A stretch of 64,000 nucleotides of DNA, from the NCBI RefSeq assembly GCF_001315985.1, contig NZ_BBBI01000004.1, positions 1-64,000 of the forward strand. The letters run 5' to 3'. The DNA is from Vulcanisaeta distributa JCM 11216 (GTDB lineage: Archaea; Thermoproteota; Thermoprotei; Thermoproteales; Thermocladiaceae). Of this stretch, positions 29,224-37,603 are shown piece by piece (position 1 is the first letter of the stretch; every line of letters begins with the position of its first letter). The notes under the pieces are model-generated. The model had not been told where the DNA came from and did no database searches. It saw only the letters and a list, made by a program, of their open reading frames with translations. The translations under genes were made by a program, and so were the position numbers.

Positions 29224-29758
29224 ATGGTTAGGAGATTTGAGAGGAAGGTTAGGAAATATAGGGGGGGTTCAAGGACGCATGGCTGGGGGGGTAGGGTTGG
29301 CCAGCATAGGAAGAGTGGTTCCAGTGGTGGTAGGGGGGGTAGGTCAGGGCTTCATAAGCATAAGTGGTCATTGGTGTTGAAGTATGCGGAGGACTCCAGT
29401 GGTTACCCATTCTTTGGCAAGCATGGTTTTAAGCAGCCCGAGACGATAGTCGCGGCCAAGCTTTGCATTAATGTTGGTGAGCTTGACTCAATGCTTGATG
29501 AGTTGGTCAGTAGGGGGGGGTTGGTGCAGGTGGTTGATGGTAAGTACGTCGTTGACTTACTGAGGATTGGTTTTAATAAGTTGCTTGGTAGGGGGGGTAG
29601 GGTTAGTAAGCCCATGATTGTTAGGGCGGCTTGGGTTTCTAGGAAGGCTGAGGAGAAGATAAGGTCTGCTGGGGGGTTCCGTGGAGTTGATTAGGGGGTA
29701 TTGTACATTCATAGTTAGGGTTGTAGGTAAAAACAACAATTTAATTATGGATTGTTGA
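29224..29758 (+). CDS. rpl15: Ribosomal protein L15, frameshifted at C-terminus
   Basis: Starts [20 protein letters not shown]. Archaeal L15 reads [18 protein letters not shown] and [13 protein letters not shown]; here each of the three single Gly positions is doubled (RGGS, WGGR, RGGR) at a run of exactly seven G. Further runs at 29512 (G8) and 29591 (G7) give SRGGLV and GRGGRV. Near the end a G6 run (29671-29676) read as G5 changes FRGVD-stop into [20 protein letters not shown], the normal C-terminus, stopping at 29758. This gene is the clearest demonstration of run lengthening in the window. Confidence 0.92.
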
Positions 29759-29950
29759 TGGTATTGGGAATTTGGATTATGATGAATATGGTATGGGATG
29801 GTTAATGCAAAAGAGTTTTTCGATGGATCTTAATGCCATGTTTACTAGGTTATTGGTATGATTAATGATGAAAAGTACCAAAGCGAGGAAAATCCTAAAG
29901 CTTAAAAACCTCCTCAAACGATGGAACTCTAACGAGGCAGGGGATGATGA

Positions 29951-31401
29951 ATGGCTAGCACCGGTGGGCGTAGGTTTATCGATATTATGGAACCAATACT
30001 ACGCTTAATGCCAACCGTGCCTAAGCCCAGGGAGGCCCTGGGAATGGGTTCAAGGTTGTTCTGGACATTCTTGGCAGTGACTGTTTATCTGTTGATGTCA
30101 ATAACCCCGCTCTATGGTCTTAGCCCCACAACGCCGTCATTCTTCCTATCGCCAGCCATAGCATCCATACTTGGCATAACCTTTGGAACACTGGCTCAGT
30201 TGGGTATAACGCCGATAGTCGTGGCCGGCATAATACTCGAGATCCTCGTTTTCTCGGACATGATTAATGTAGACCTTGAAGACCCAGAGGATCAGGCGAA
30301 GTTTAATGCATTACTTAAGCTGCTGGCGATTGTATTTGGTCTCCTTGAGGCAATAGCCTAGTGACCAGTGGGCAGTTAATCCCCCCCGTTAATGCCCTTG
30401 GCGGTGCCTTAATAGTCATTCAATTGTTGGTTGCTACGGTAATAATAATCCTGATGGATGACATGATATCCAAGGGATGGGGGGGACTGGGTAGTGGCAT
30501 ATCGCTGTTTATACTGGTGACTATTGTTAAGCAAATGTTCGCAATGGCCTTCTCACCATTTACCCTACCAGGTACTGTAATGCCCTACGGCGCAATCCCC
30601 GCGTTGGCCGCGGCGATATACTACGCAATGGGCGGTAAGTTAACCTACCTAATGAGTATACTTTACCAAGTCAATTTACCGAGCCTAACGGGCCTAATAG
30701 CCACAGTAACCCTGGCCCTCATAGTACTTTACCTGGAGCTCATGGAAGTATCGATACCGGTAGCCCTCGTGCAGTACAGGGGCTATAGGTACTCTGTGCC
30801 CCCCCTGAAGCTCATGTACGTGTCAGTACTACCAATAATATTCACGGCATACACCGTGTACCTAATAGGTGAAGGCCTAACACTACTTTGGAGCGCGTAC
30901 AATAAGGCCAACGCCAACCCATTCCTTAATTGGTTAGCCTGCGCCCATATGACAAACCTCGGCTTAATACCATGCCCCAACTCACTGCTTTACTACTTCA
31001 CGGTGGTGCCTAGAAACATCGATGCGGCATACATAGCAGTGCATATAGTGATGTATGCGGTACTATCCGTAGTATTCGCCATTGTTTGGGTTAACTTAGC
31101 CGGCCTAAGCGCTGAGGATCAGGCTAAGTACATAGTACAGGGTGGCATGCAAATACCTGGCTTTAGGCCGAGCCCAAGGGTCATCGCTAGGTTCCTTGAT
31201 AGGTACATCAGGATGCTAACAATAATTAGTGGTTTAATCGTCGGTGTTATAGCGGCCCTCGGCGATATTGCCGGTGTCTTTGGCGGTGGTATTGGCTTGA
31301 TACTGGTTGTGGAGATCGTGATACAGTACTACTCATTGGCATTGCAGGAGCAGTTATTCGAGATCTACCCAGGGCTTAAGAGACTCCTTGGTAAGGAATG
31401 A
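29951..31401 (+). CDS. secY: Protein translocase subunit SecY, frameshifted
   Basis: Channel subunit of the Sec translocon, ten membrane spans. N-terminus FIDIMEPILRLMPTVPKP, TM1 FWTFLAVTVYLLMSITPLYG. One base is missing near 30359 (EAIAYVTSGQLIPPV), after which the second frame is open to the end. SecY motifs: SKGWGGLGSGISLFI (usually GWGxGSGISLF, the extra Gly from a G7 run at 30480), YRYSVPPLKLMYVSVLPII (extra Pro at 30799), and the C-terminal GGGIGLILVVEIVIQYY. Corrected length is about 483 residues. Follows L15 as in the archaeal spc cluster, with about 190 bases between them containing TATA-like CTTAAAAACC. Confidence 0.95.
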
Positions 31402-31601
31402 TGCCTTTCCCAACCTTTAAGTTTTAGAATTTTCTAAACCTAGTACCTACGGCTTTGAGTTGCATCAATAAGCCCATGGATTATCTCCTGTCGAGAAATG
31501 CCGGTGCTGTGTAAGTTACCATCGCCTTGGTTAATACCGTATTTTGATAGTCAATTAACGCCCATCAATGCTTACTCTACGAGATTCTAAACGTGAAAAA
31601 A

Positions 31602-31610
31602 CTTATAAAT
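31602..31610 (+). promoter_or_regulatory. TATA box of the small gene at 31633
   Basis: CTTATAAAT is 23-31 bases upstream of the GTG at 31633. Confidence 0.55.
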
Positions 31611-31632
31611 TGAGGCCACATCTGTAGTTTTC

Positions 31633-31767
31633 GTGGGCGGTAGACAGAGGACGAGCTTGTTCATGACAAGTGAGGAGGAGGAGAGGAGGCTAGGTAAGGC
31701 ATTAACTGAGACTGGTGGGTCGACACAGCAACAGCAAGGTAAGCAGGCTAAGGGAGGAAAGAAGTAA
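31633..31767 (+). CDS. Small basic/charged protein, 44 aa, unknown
   Basis: GTG start, reading GGRQRTSLFMTSEEEERRLG then KALTETGGSTQQQQGKQAKG and GKK at the end. Highly charged, with an acidic centre and a basic Lys/Gly tail, a composition common in small ribosome-associated proteins. A good TATA box lies 23-31 bases upstream and the next gene (SPOUT methyltransferase, then L3-L4-L23) starts 32 bases after its stop, which suggests it leads that transcript. An in-frame ATG at 31663 could give a 34-residue form. No family recognised. Confidence 0.55.
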   Translation: MGGRQRTSLFMTSEEEERRLGKALTETGGSTQQQQGKQAKGGKK

Positions 31768-31799
31768 TTAATTCCAAGGTTAGGTTTAGTGGGTTTTTA

Positions 31800-32661
31800 A
31801 TGAGGGTTTCTAGATTAAAACCAATCATTGACATTGCAATACCCAGTGACTTTCTTGCGGAGGTGCCTGATGATAGGGAGGCCATTAGGAAGATTGGTTA
31901 CCTAGCAGGGGGGGCGCGGCCATATTCCAGGTGAGTAAGATCATTATTTATAGGCATAAATTAGCTGGTGAGAGGGACAGGGCTAACTTCATATTAAAGA
32001 GTCTCCAGTACCTGGCAACGCACCATACCTAAGAAAGGACCTATTCAAGCTAGATAGGGATCTCAGGTATGCTGGATTGCTGCCGCCGCTAAAGACGCCT
32101 AATCACGCGCCTGAGGGTAAGCCAGGAAAGGGTGAGTATAGGGAAGGCGTTGTTGTTAGGTGGGATGGCTATTTCTCAATAATTAAGATTGGTGATGGGG
32201 GTCTATGCCAAGGTACCCAAGCCAATGCCGCTGGTACCAGGGTCGTGGTCCAGGTTGATGCGCCAACTACTAGGATGATACATATAGGGCGCATGTTATC
32301 CCGAGGGAACGTCTGGGCATTTACTGGGGGCTTTGAGTCGGAGGTTATGGATGTTAGTAAGTTATTTAGTAATTACGACTATGCAATCCTAACGGGCAAG
32401 GAGGGCATTAGTATTAAAGACGCAATGGAGCACATAAGGAATGCCCTGGGCAGGGACAGGGTTCTCGTGGTATTTGGTTCTCCGTATCATGGTGTTGACG
32501 AGATCCTAAGGGCTGAGGGTATGGAGGATACATTGAGGAGGTATCCATTCATTAATTTCATACCCGGTCAGGGTGTTGAGACTGTGAGGACTGAGGAGGC
32601 CGTGATAGCGGTACTATCAATACTAAACCTGGTTAGGAACCTGCATGGTTCGTTGCTTTAG
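31800..32661 (+). CDS. SPOUT-class RNA methyltransferase (COG2106), frameshifted
   Basis: Predicted rRNA methyltransferase of the C9orf114/COG2106 type, a knot-fold SAM enzyme often encoded beside rpl3 in archaea, as here. Pieces: RVSRLKPIIDIAIPSDFLAE, EAIRKIGYLAG, then (G7 run at 31909 read as G5) GAAIFQVSKIIIYRHKLAGE, then (one C added near 32024) ATPPYLRKDLFKLDRDLRYA, GLLPPLKTPNHAPEG, REGVVVRWDG, AILTGKEG, VVFGSPYHGVDEIL and the knot segment NFIPGQGVETVRTEEAVIAV. About 287 residues corrected. The match to family order is close. Confidence 0.85.
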
Positions 32662-32712
32662 TCCAGGGAACTAATAATTTTTAAATAGGGTTGTGACTAC
32701 GTAGGCTGAACT

Positions 32713-33747
32713 ATGGGTTTAAAGATTCATAGGCCTAAGCGCGGATCCATGGCTTACTACCCAAGGAAGCGCGCCGAGTCATTAGTGGCGAAGTTCAATG
32801 TATGGCCTGACCCACACCCAGGGAAGCCCCTTCTGCTTGGTTTCGCGGCCTATAAGGCCGCATGGCCCATGCCGTGGTCATTGATGATAGGCCCACAAGC
32901 CCGTTCTACAGCAAGGAGGTTATTAAGCCAGTCACAATACTTGATGCCCCCGCCGATTAAGGTAATAGCCTTCAGGGCATACACGTACGATCCCTGGAAA
33001 AACCTGAAGTTGAGCTTGGGTGAGGTCTGGATGCCTGATGTTCCCAAGGACATCGCCAGAAAAATACCAACACTACCTGAGAAGTTCAATAAGGAGGAAA
33101 TGATGAAGAGGATACTCGATAACGTGGACGTGATAACGGAGGTCAGGGCAATCGTGGCCACACAACCAAGGCTTAGCGGCATTGGTAAGAAAACACCCGA
33201 GATACTGGAAATACCAATAGGCGGTGTTGATGATGTTAACCAATTAATTAAGTTTGCCGATTCCATACTTGGCAAGGACATAGGCATTAATGACGTATTT
33301 AGTGAGGGTCAGTACGTAGATGTTGCAGCAATAACTAAGGGTAAGGGCTGGCAAGGCGTTGTTAAGAGGTTTAACGTCAAGATACTGCCCAAGTGGCATA
33401 AGCATAGGAAGGGCTATAGGAGGATTGGAGCCATTGGTCCGCAAAATCCAGCCCTAACATTCACAACACCAAGACCTGGACAGATGGGCCTGCATAAGAG
33501 GACCGAGTATAATAAGAGAATACTCAGGATAGGCATGAACGGTGCTGAGATAACCCCCCCAAGCTCGGGCTTCCCGCATTATGGTATTATTAAGGGGGGG
33601 CCGTACATCGTCCTCGAGGGCACGGTGCCCGGCGTTGTCAAGAGACTTGTGACGCTTAGGTTCCCCGTGAGACCTAGGCCACAGACCTACCCAACCGGTA
33701 AGGTTCAAATAGTCTGGTTATCAACACAGCCATTGCAGGGTGCATGA
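32713..33747 (+). CDS. rpl3: Ribosomal protein L3
   Basis: 344 residues, frame intact. Landmarks: KIHRPKRGSMAYYPRKRAES, a Trp-rich peptidyl-transferase-proximal region, DVAAITKGKGWQGVVKRF (the conserved L3 signature), RKGYRRIGAIGPQNPA and TYPTGKVQIVWLSTQPLQ. Seven-base runs at 33554 (ITPPSSG) and 33594 (IKGGPY) each add one residue. GC runs of four and five elsewhere in the gene (AAGCCCCTT, ATGCCCCCG) are not lengthened, showing that not every run is affected. It heads L3-L4-L23. Confidence 0.96.
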   Translation: MGLKIHRPKRGSMAYYPRKRAESLVAKFNVWPDPHPGKPLLLGFAAYKAAWPMPWSLMIGPQARSTARRLLSQSQYLMPPPIKVIAFRAYTYDPWKNLKLSLGEVWMPDVPKDIARKIPTLPEKFNKEEMMKRILDNVDVITEVRAIVATQPRLSGIGKKTPEILEIPIGGVDDVNQLIKFADSILGKDIGINDVFSEGQYVDVAAITKGKGWQGVVKRFNVKILPKWHKHRKGYRRIGAIGPQNPALTFTTPRPGQMGLHKRTEYNKRILRIGMNGAEITPPSSGFPHYGIIKGGPYIVLEGTVPGVVKRLVTLRFPVRPRPQTYPTGKVQIVWLSTQPLQGA

Positions 33748-34591
33748 GCATGGTGTCCCTAGACCTATCACCATTAATAAGGCCGAAGTACGCCATACCA
33801 ACGACAGTGAAGGTACTCGACTTAAGCGGTAACGCCATTGGCGAGATTTCACTGCCTCAGCAATTCCTCGAGCCAATAAGGCCGGACTTAATACTTAGAG
33901 CCTACATTAGTGCGTTAACGGCTAAGCTACAGCCCAAGGGTACAGACCCAATGGCCGGTAAGAGGACTACCGCGGTGAGTTTTGGTATAGGGCTTGGCCT
34001 GGCGAGGGTTCCTAGGGTTAAGGGTAGTCTATGGCCCACGGCAAGGTTCGCACCAAATGTCGTTAAGGGTAGGAGGGCTCACCCACCCAAGGTTGAGAAG
34101 GTTCTTCATGAGAGGATTAACAAGAGGGAGCGTAGGAAGGCCATTAGGTCGGCCATAGCCGCAACCGCGATTAAGGACTTGGTCATTGCCAGGGGGGTCA
34201 CATTGTTGATAGAGTTCCCCAGATACCGCTTATTGTGGGTGAGGATTTTGAGAGGATTGGTGTTATGTCAGACTTGAAGAAGGCGCTCACGTCGTTAGGT
34301 CTTTGGGATGATGTTGAGAGGGTTGCCGAGAGGGTTAGGATTAGGTCTGGTAAGGGTAAGATGAGGGGGGGTAGGAGGTATAAGGAGGGCAAGAGCCTAC
34401 TTATCGTGACATCAACCGTTGATGCCCCCCCCGTCATTAAGGTTGCTAGGAATCTACCTGGTGTTGATGTTGTTCCCGTGAGGAACTTAAGCGTGCTGTA
34501 CCTAGCACCTGGTGGTGTCCCTGGTAGGCTAACATTATGGACATCAGGAGCGATTGAGGAATTGAGAAAGGGCTTGTTCATGGGGGGGTGA
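33744..34591 (+). CDS. rpl4: Ribosomal protein L4, frameshifted
   Basis: Starts four bases inside L3 (ATGA overlap). N-terminus VKVLDLSGNAIGEISLPQQF, RAYISALTAKLQPKGTDPMA, then the L4 loop AGKRTTAVSFGIGLGLARVP and RRAHPPKVEKVLHERINKRE. The G6 run at 34192-34197 read as G4 converts ARGVTLL into ARGHIVDRVPQIPLIVGEDF, after which RSGKGKMRGGRRYKEGKSLL and the C-terminus follow. Extra residues at MRGGRR (G7) and DAPPV (C8). About 282 residues corrected, as expected for archaeal L4. Confidence 0.94.
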
Positions 34592-34845
34592 GGGGGGGCA
34601 TGATAGTGAGGTTCGTACTCACAGAGAAGAGCCTTAGGCTTGCTGAGAGGGAGAATAAGATAACGATTATCGTCCCGAGGAATGCCACCAAGAAGGAGAT
34701 TAGGGATTACGTGGAGAAGACGTATAACGTTAAAGTCGAGAATGTGAATACGTTAATAACAATGACCGGTGAAAAGAAGGCTTACGTAAAGTTAACCTCT
34801 GAGTATAATGCCTATGATCTACTTGGACGACTAGGCCTGGTATGA
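34588..34845 (+). CDS. rpl23: Ribosomal protein L23
   Basis: 85 residues. Landmarks: VRFVLTEKSLRLAERENKIT, IIVPRNATKKEIRDYVEKTY, VKVENVNTLITMTGEKKAYV, all typical of archaeal L23 at the polypeptide exit. The GTG at 34588 overlaps the end of L4 by four bases; an ATG at 34600 is the alternative. Two seven-G runs sit in the overlap (about 34582 and 34592) and change the junction residues of both proteins. The usual next genes (L2, S19, L22) are absent. Confidence 0.93.
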   Translation: MRGGMIVRFVLTEKSLRLAERENKITIIVPRNATKKEIRDYVEKTYNVKVENVNTLITMTGEKKAYVKLTSEYNAYDLLGRLGLV

Positions 34846-35259
34846 TAGGGCATTTTCAACACCCCCGATCTAAATTAATATCCCTCTAAATTTAGTGATT
34901 TGGCTTTATACGTATTCATTAAGGTCATAATTAAATAAAGTACATCGATACTGCGCTGAATCATCGAACCTAACCCATAAAATCAGCACGTGGGTTCCTC
35001 CTCATCAATCAGTACTTAAGTCCTTGCATCATCGATTAGGGTAGTTAATTACATGATTAAAAGTATTTGCGACATTGGGCAGCATAGACCCAGAACACCG
35101 CATCTGGTGTTCTTAACTGTAAGAACCTCCATGAGTTCCCTACCTGAATATTAATAGTGTGACCCTACATAGTGTGTTTCTCATTGTGTTTGTTGACCGT
35201 GGTTGGTAATAAATTGAAAATAAAGGTATCTTAATAAATTCCTTAGGAATTACTGAATT
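34846..35259. other. 414-base intergenic gap after L23
   Basis: AT-rich, no convincing open frame on either strand. Contains an inverted repeat AGAACACC (35092-35099), loop GCATCT, GGTGTTCT (35106-35113), preceded by a TATA-like GATTAAAAGTATTTG at about 35055. It could be the end of the ribosomal transcript, an unrecognised small RNA, or nothing. A second AT-rich stretch just before 35260 probably holds the promoter of the next gene. Confidence 0.4.
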
Positions 35260-36090
35260 ATGGTACGCAATACATTACTCATGTGGGATAGGGTACTTGA
35301 GTTGGTTAATGATTATGAGCCTGAGGATTTATTCATGACCCTGTACAAAGGGAGACAGCCAAGGGTTCAGGCGAGTGTGAGTGTTTATGATGAAATTGAA
35401 ATAGTGCGGAGCCGATCAAAGTCAAGGCATTACGCCTCCATTATGGACATTAACATAGTAGCCCCAATGAACCAATTACATGAACTGGCAAAACAAGCGG
35501 TGACGTATATATACGAACATGGCCTATCCTTCAATAATTGCCAAGTCATTAATAAGGCAGGTTCCTTTACGGAATTCATAACGAACCTTGAAATTCACAA
35601 TGATATACCACTTGAGGATGCGTTATCGATGATTAAGGGTTTGTTATCACCATTTCGTAACGCAAACGTTTACTTAAGTCTTGGGACGAGGAGGGATAAA
35701 AATGAGATTGAGATTAGGGGTAACAGTCACTTGTTCACGGATGGTAAGGTGAGAGTTTGGTCAGTACACAGGCACGCTAATGAGTTTACGTTCCTTTATG
35801 AGGTGGTCCCAAGGCCAAGGTACATAATCCAAGTGGAGCCTCCCATGGAGGAGGACGAGGGTATATCAATAATTGTCAGATCGCCACAGGAGTTTTGGAC
35901 CATGGTTAAGAGAGCTGTGGTGAGTGTCGTTGGTCGTAGGAACGTGGAGATTGGGGGGGACCTCGATAAAATAGAAAGGGAGGAGGAAGAGCAGGAGGAG
36001 GAGAGGTTAATGAGGGAGATGATGCGTGAGGAAGAGGAGAATAGGATCCTACCTGAGTGGGAGTGCGGTGAGGAATATGGCGAGGAGTAA
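35260..36090 (+). CDS. Unknown protein A of a tandem paralogous pair
   Basis: 276 residues, intact. No known domain recognised. Segments shared in order with the next gene: a strand-helix unit ending INKAGSFTEF, an acidic-helix region (EDALSMIKGLL), NSHLFTDGKVRVWS, and IIVRSPQEFWTMVKRAV. The C-terminus (from about residue 235) is an acidic helix, runs of Glu with Arg (REEEEQEEERLMREMMREEE), lacking in the partner. A seven-G run at about 35953 gives EIGGDL. It overlaps protein B by 14 bases, so both are probably translated together. Soluble; no catalytic motif seen. Confidence 0.6.
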   Translation: MVRNTLLMWDRVLELVNDYEPEDLFMTLYKGRQPRVQASVSVYDEIEIVRSRSKSRHYASIMDINIVAPMNQLHELAKQAVTYIYEHGLSFNNCQVINKAGSFTEFITNLEIHNDIPLEDALSMIKGLLSPFRNANVYLSLGTRRDKNEIEIRGNSHLFTDGKVRVWSVHRHANEFTFLYEVVPRPRYIIQVEPPMEEDEGISIIVRSPQEFWTMVKRAVVSVVGRRNVEIGGDLDKIEREEEEQEEERLMREMMREEEENRILPEWECGEEYGEE

Positions 36091-36826
36091 CGACGAGTGG
36101 AGTAATGTTGTAAATCTATTGAGAACGTCTAGGGTAAATAAGGTAACTATTTACCTCAAGCAGGCCGGTGGTAATCCGAAAATAGAGGTTATGATGAGAA
36201 CATCGATTAAGTCGAGAATTAAGGGTCATGAAAGGAGGAGAGAACGTAAGGAGGCGACCATAAGTATTTCCGGGACGGAGACCCACCTCCGACGACTTAT
36301 GCCACATATAATTAGTTATGTGCAGATGCACGAGCTGGATCATGAGCTAATAATGATCAACGCCAAGGCAGGTATAATTAGGGATTATCTACCAGCGCCA
36401 CGCATTGATGGTAACACCATTGAGGAGGCTGCGGCTAAGATCAAGGAATTAACCGAGAATATCGTTGATGATCTAATAATAATTCATTTATTTGATGACT
36501 ATCCTGACTGGACGAGCATTACCGATATGGATTACCTATTCACCGACGGGTGGGTGAGACTTAAGGAGGATGTTGATGCGAGCATTTATGGTGGATATAA
36601 CAGGAGGTATAATGTGGAGTACTCCGTGAGTGTGGGTGGCACGTGGCTCATAAACACGAACCTCTCGTATGGAAAGGATGGATTTCACGTGATTGCTGTC
36701 ACACCACGTAAGAACTGGAGAGCCATTATTGAATTAATGAAGGATGTGGCTCCCGGCGATAGATTATTCTTCGTGGATGAGGATAGGGATTGCGTATTGC
36801 CATTCCCAATTAGGCATTATCAATGA
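36077..36826 (+). CDS. Unknown protein B of a tandem paralogous pair
   Basis: 249 residues from the ATG at 36077. Shares with protein A the order MINAKAGIIRDY, a helix with EEAAAKIKEL, MDYLFTDGWVRL and VIAVTPRKNWRAIIELM, spaced similarly, so the two look like a duplication that has diverged. A basic region (KSRIKGHERRRERKEATISI) replaces the variable N-terminal part of A. No known family, signal or membrane segment recognised. The longer frame from 36026 is rejected because it would overlap the acidic tail of A. It is followed after about 75 bases by a C/D box guide RNA. Confidence 0.6.
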   Translation: MARSNDEWSNVVNLLRTSRVNKVTIYLKQAGGNPKIEVMMRTSIKSRIKGHERRRERKEATISISGTETHLRRLMPHIISYVQMHELDHELIMINAKAGIIRDYLPAPRIDGNTIEEAAAKIKELTENIVDDLIIIHLFDDYPDWTSITDMDYLFTDGWVRLKEDVDASIYGGYNRRYNVEYSVSVGGTWLINTNLSYGKDGFHVIAVTPRKNWRAIIELMKDVAPGDRLFFVDEDRDCVLPFPIRHYQ

Positions 36827-36873
36827 CTGGGTTGGTTCAATCAGCCATGCGTAGCTCTCCATTCATGTGAAAA

Positions 36874-36885
36874 ACTATTTAAATG
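36874..36885 (+). promoter_or_regulatory. TATA box of the C/D box sRNA
   Basis: ACTATTTAAATG is centred about 24 bases before the C box of the sRNA at 36902, and no protein start lies at that distance. Confidence 0.6.
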
Positions 36886-36901
36886 CACTGGTGCATTGTA
36901 T

Positions 36902-36957
36902 TATGATGAGGATGCTTCACCTCGCTGATTTGATGAGGAATCCTTTAAGTACTGATT
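36902..36957 (+). ncRNA. C/D box guide sRNA, probable 16S rRNA 2'-O-methylation guide
   Basis: Complete archaeal C/D architecture in about 55 nt: C box ATGATGA (36903-36909), D' CTGA (36925-36928), two-base spacer, C' TGATGA (36931-36936), D CTGA (36952-36955). The D guide GGAATCCTTTAAGTA (36937-36951) is complementary over ten bases to ACTTAAAGGA, part of the near-universal 16S segment around E. coli positions 909-918, which would place the methyl at the second U of ACUU by the N+5 rule. The D' guide (36911-36924) has no target I can name. TATA box correctly placed upstream. Confidence 0.8.
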
Positions 36958-37077
36958 GGTGAATCATGTAATTAATTCACAGGTACTTAGTACTCATCAT
37001 GTAATGCATGGGTTGATACCTGTGTCGGTGGTAAGGTGCGGTGTAAGATTTATTAGTGCTTGGTTTAGTTCTTGGTC

Positions 37078-37533
37078 GTGGACGTAATTAAGGAGGTTAG
37101 CAATGACGTGTTGCGGCTTGCTTTCATTAAGGATAATCAGTCATTTCTACTGGAGGTTCTGCGCATCGATGGCTTTAATGAGGAGAGTTATAGGAGATTA
37201 AGGAGGTATATTAAGGAGAGACTTGGTGAGGAGTTTTCGGGCATTATAAGCCTGGAGTCAGGCAAGGCGTTGGCTAAGGTATTGCTGGTAGGTGCTGACC
37301 AGGTTGGGCAGTCATTAATTAATGATGTAATAGATAATGAATTGAATAAGGTCAATTCATGGATATCAAGTGGGGGGGTAATTAAGGAGATTATTGACAA
37401 GGTCTCGGGTGAGTTAAAGGAGACTAGGAAGTCCAGGAAGTCGAGGAAAAAGAAAAGAAAGAGGAAAGGCAGGAAGTCCAAAGGCAGTAAGGGGGGGTCT
37501 AAGAGTAGGTCCAGGAGATCGAGGAGTTCATGA
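37078..37533 (+). CDS. Hypothetical protein with very basic Lys/Arg/Ser tail
   Basis: About 151 residues from GTG 37078 (an upstream TTG at 37072 is possible; TATA-like GATTTATTA at 37047-37055 favours the GTG). Residues 1-115 are an ordinary alpha/beta domain (LRLAFIKDNQSFLLEVLRI, SLESGKALAKVLLVGAD). The last 40 residues are nearly all Lys, Arg, Ser and Gly (KSRKKKRKRKGRKSK), like nucleic-acid-binding tails. Seven-G runs at 37371 and 37491 give SSGGV and SKGGS. No family recognised. Confidence 0.55.
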   Translation: MDVIKEVSNDVLRLAFIKDNQSFLLEVLRIDGFNEESYRRLRRYIKERLGEEFSGIISLESGKALAKVLLVGADQVGQSLINDVIDNELNKVNSWISSGGVIKEIIDKVSGELKETRKSRKSRKKKRKRKGRKSKGSKGGSKSRSRRSRSS

Positions 37534-37568
37534 ACACCCTAAATTACTGAAAATAATGGGAAAAAAGG

Positions 37569-37576
37569 CTTTTATA
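37569..37576 (+). promoter_or_regulatory. TATA box deciding the start of the disulfide oxidoreductase
   Basis: CTTTTATA is 28-35 bases upstream of ATG 37604. The longer frame from 37556 would place the promoter inside the coding sequence, so 37604 is preferred. Confidence 0.5.
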
Positions 37577-37603
37577 GGGGGGGTTACTTCCTACGAAGAT
37601 AGA

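Noticed and set aside
34846-35259. A possible H/ACA guide RNA or small gene in the 414-base gap
   Set aside because: An eight-base inverted repeat and a TATA-like element are present, but no ACA box, kink-turn or open frame is convincing.
36026-36076. Upstream extension of protein B to 36026
   Set aside because: It would place 17 extra residues over the acidic tail of protein A in another frame; the ATG at 36077 gives a clean 14-base overlap and a paralogue-like N-terminus.
37556-37603. Longer N-terminus of the disulfide oxidoreductase from 37556
   Set aside because: That segment contains a TATA box and a G7 run and does not resemble PDO N-termini; ATG 37604 fits leaderless initiation.
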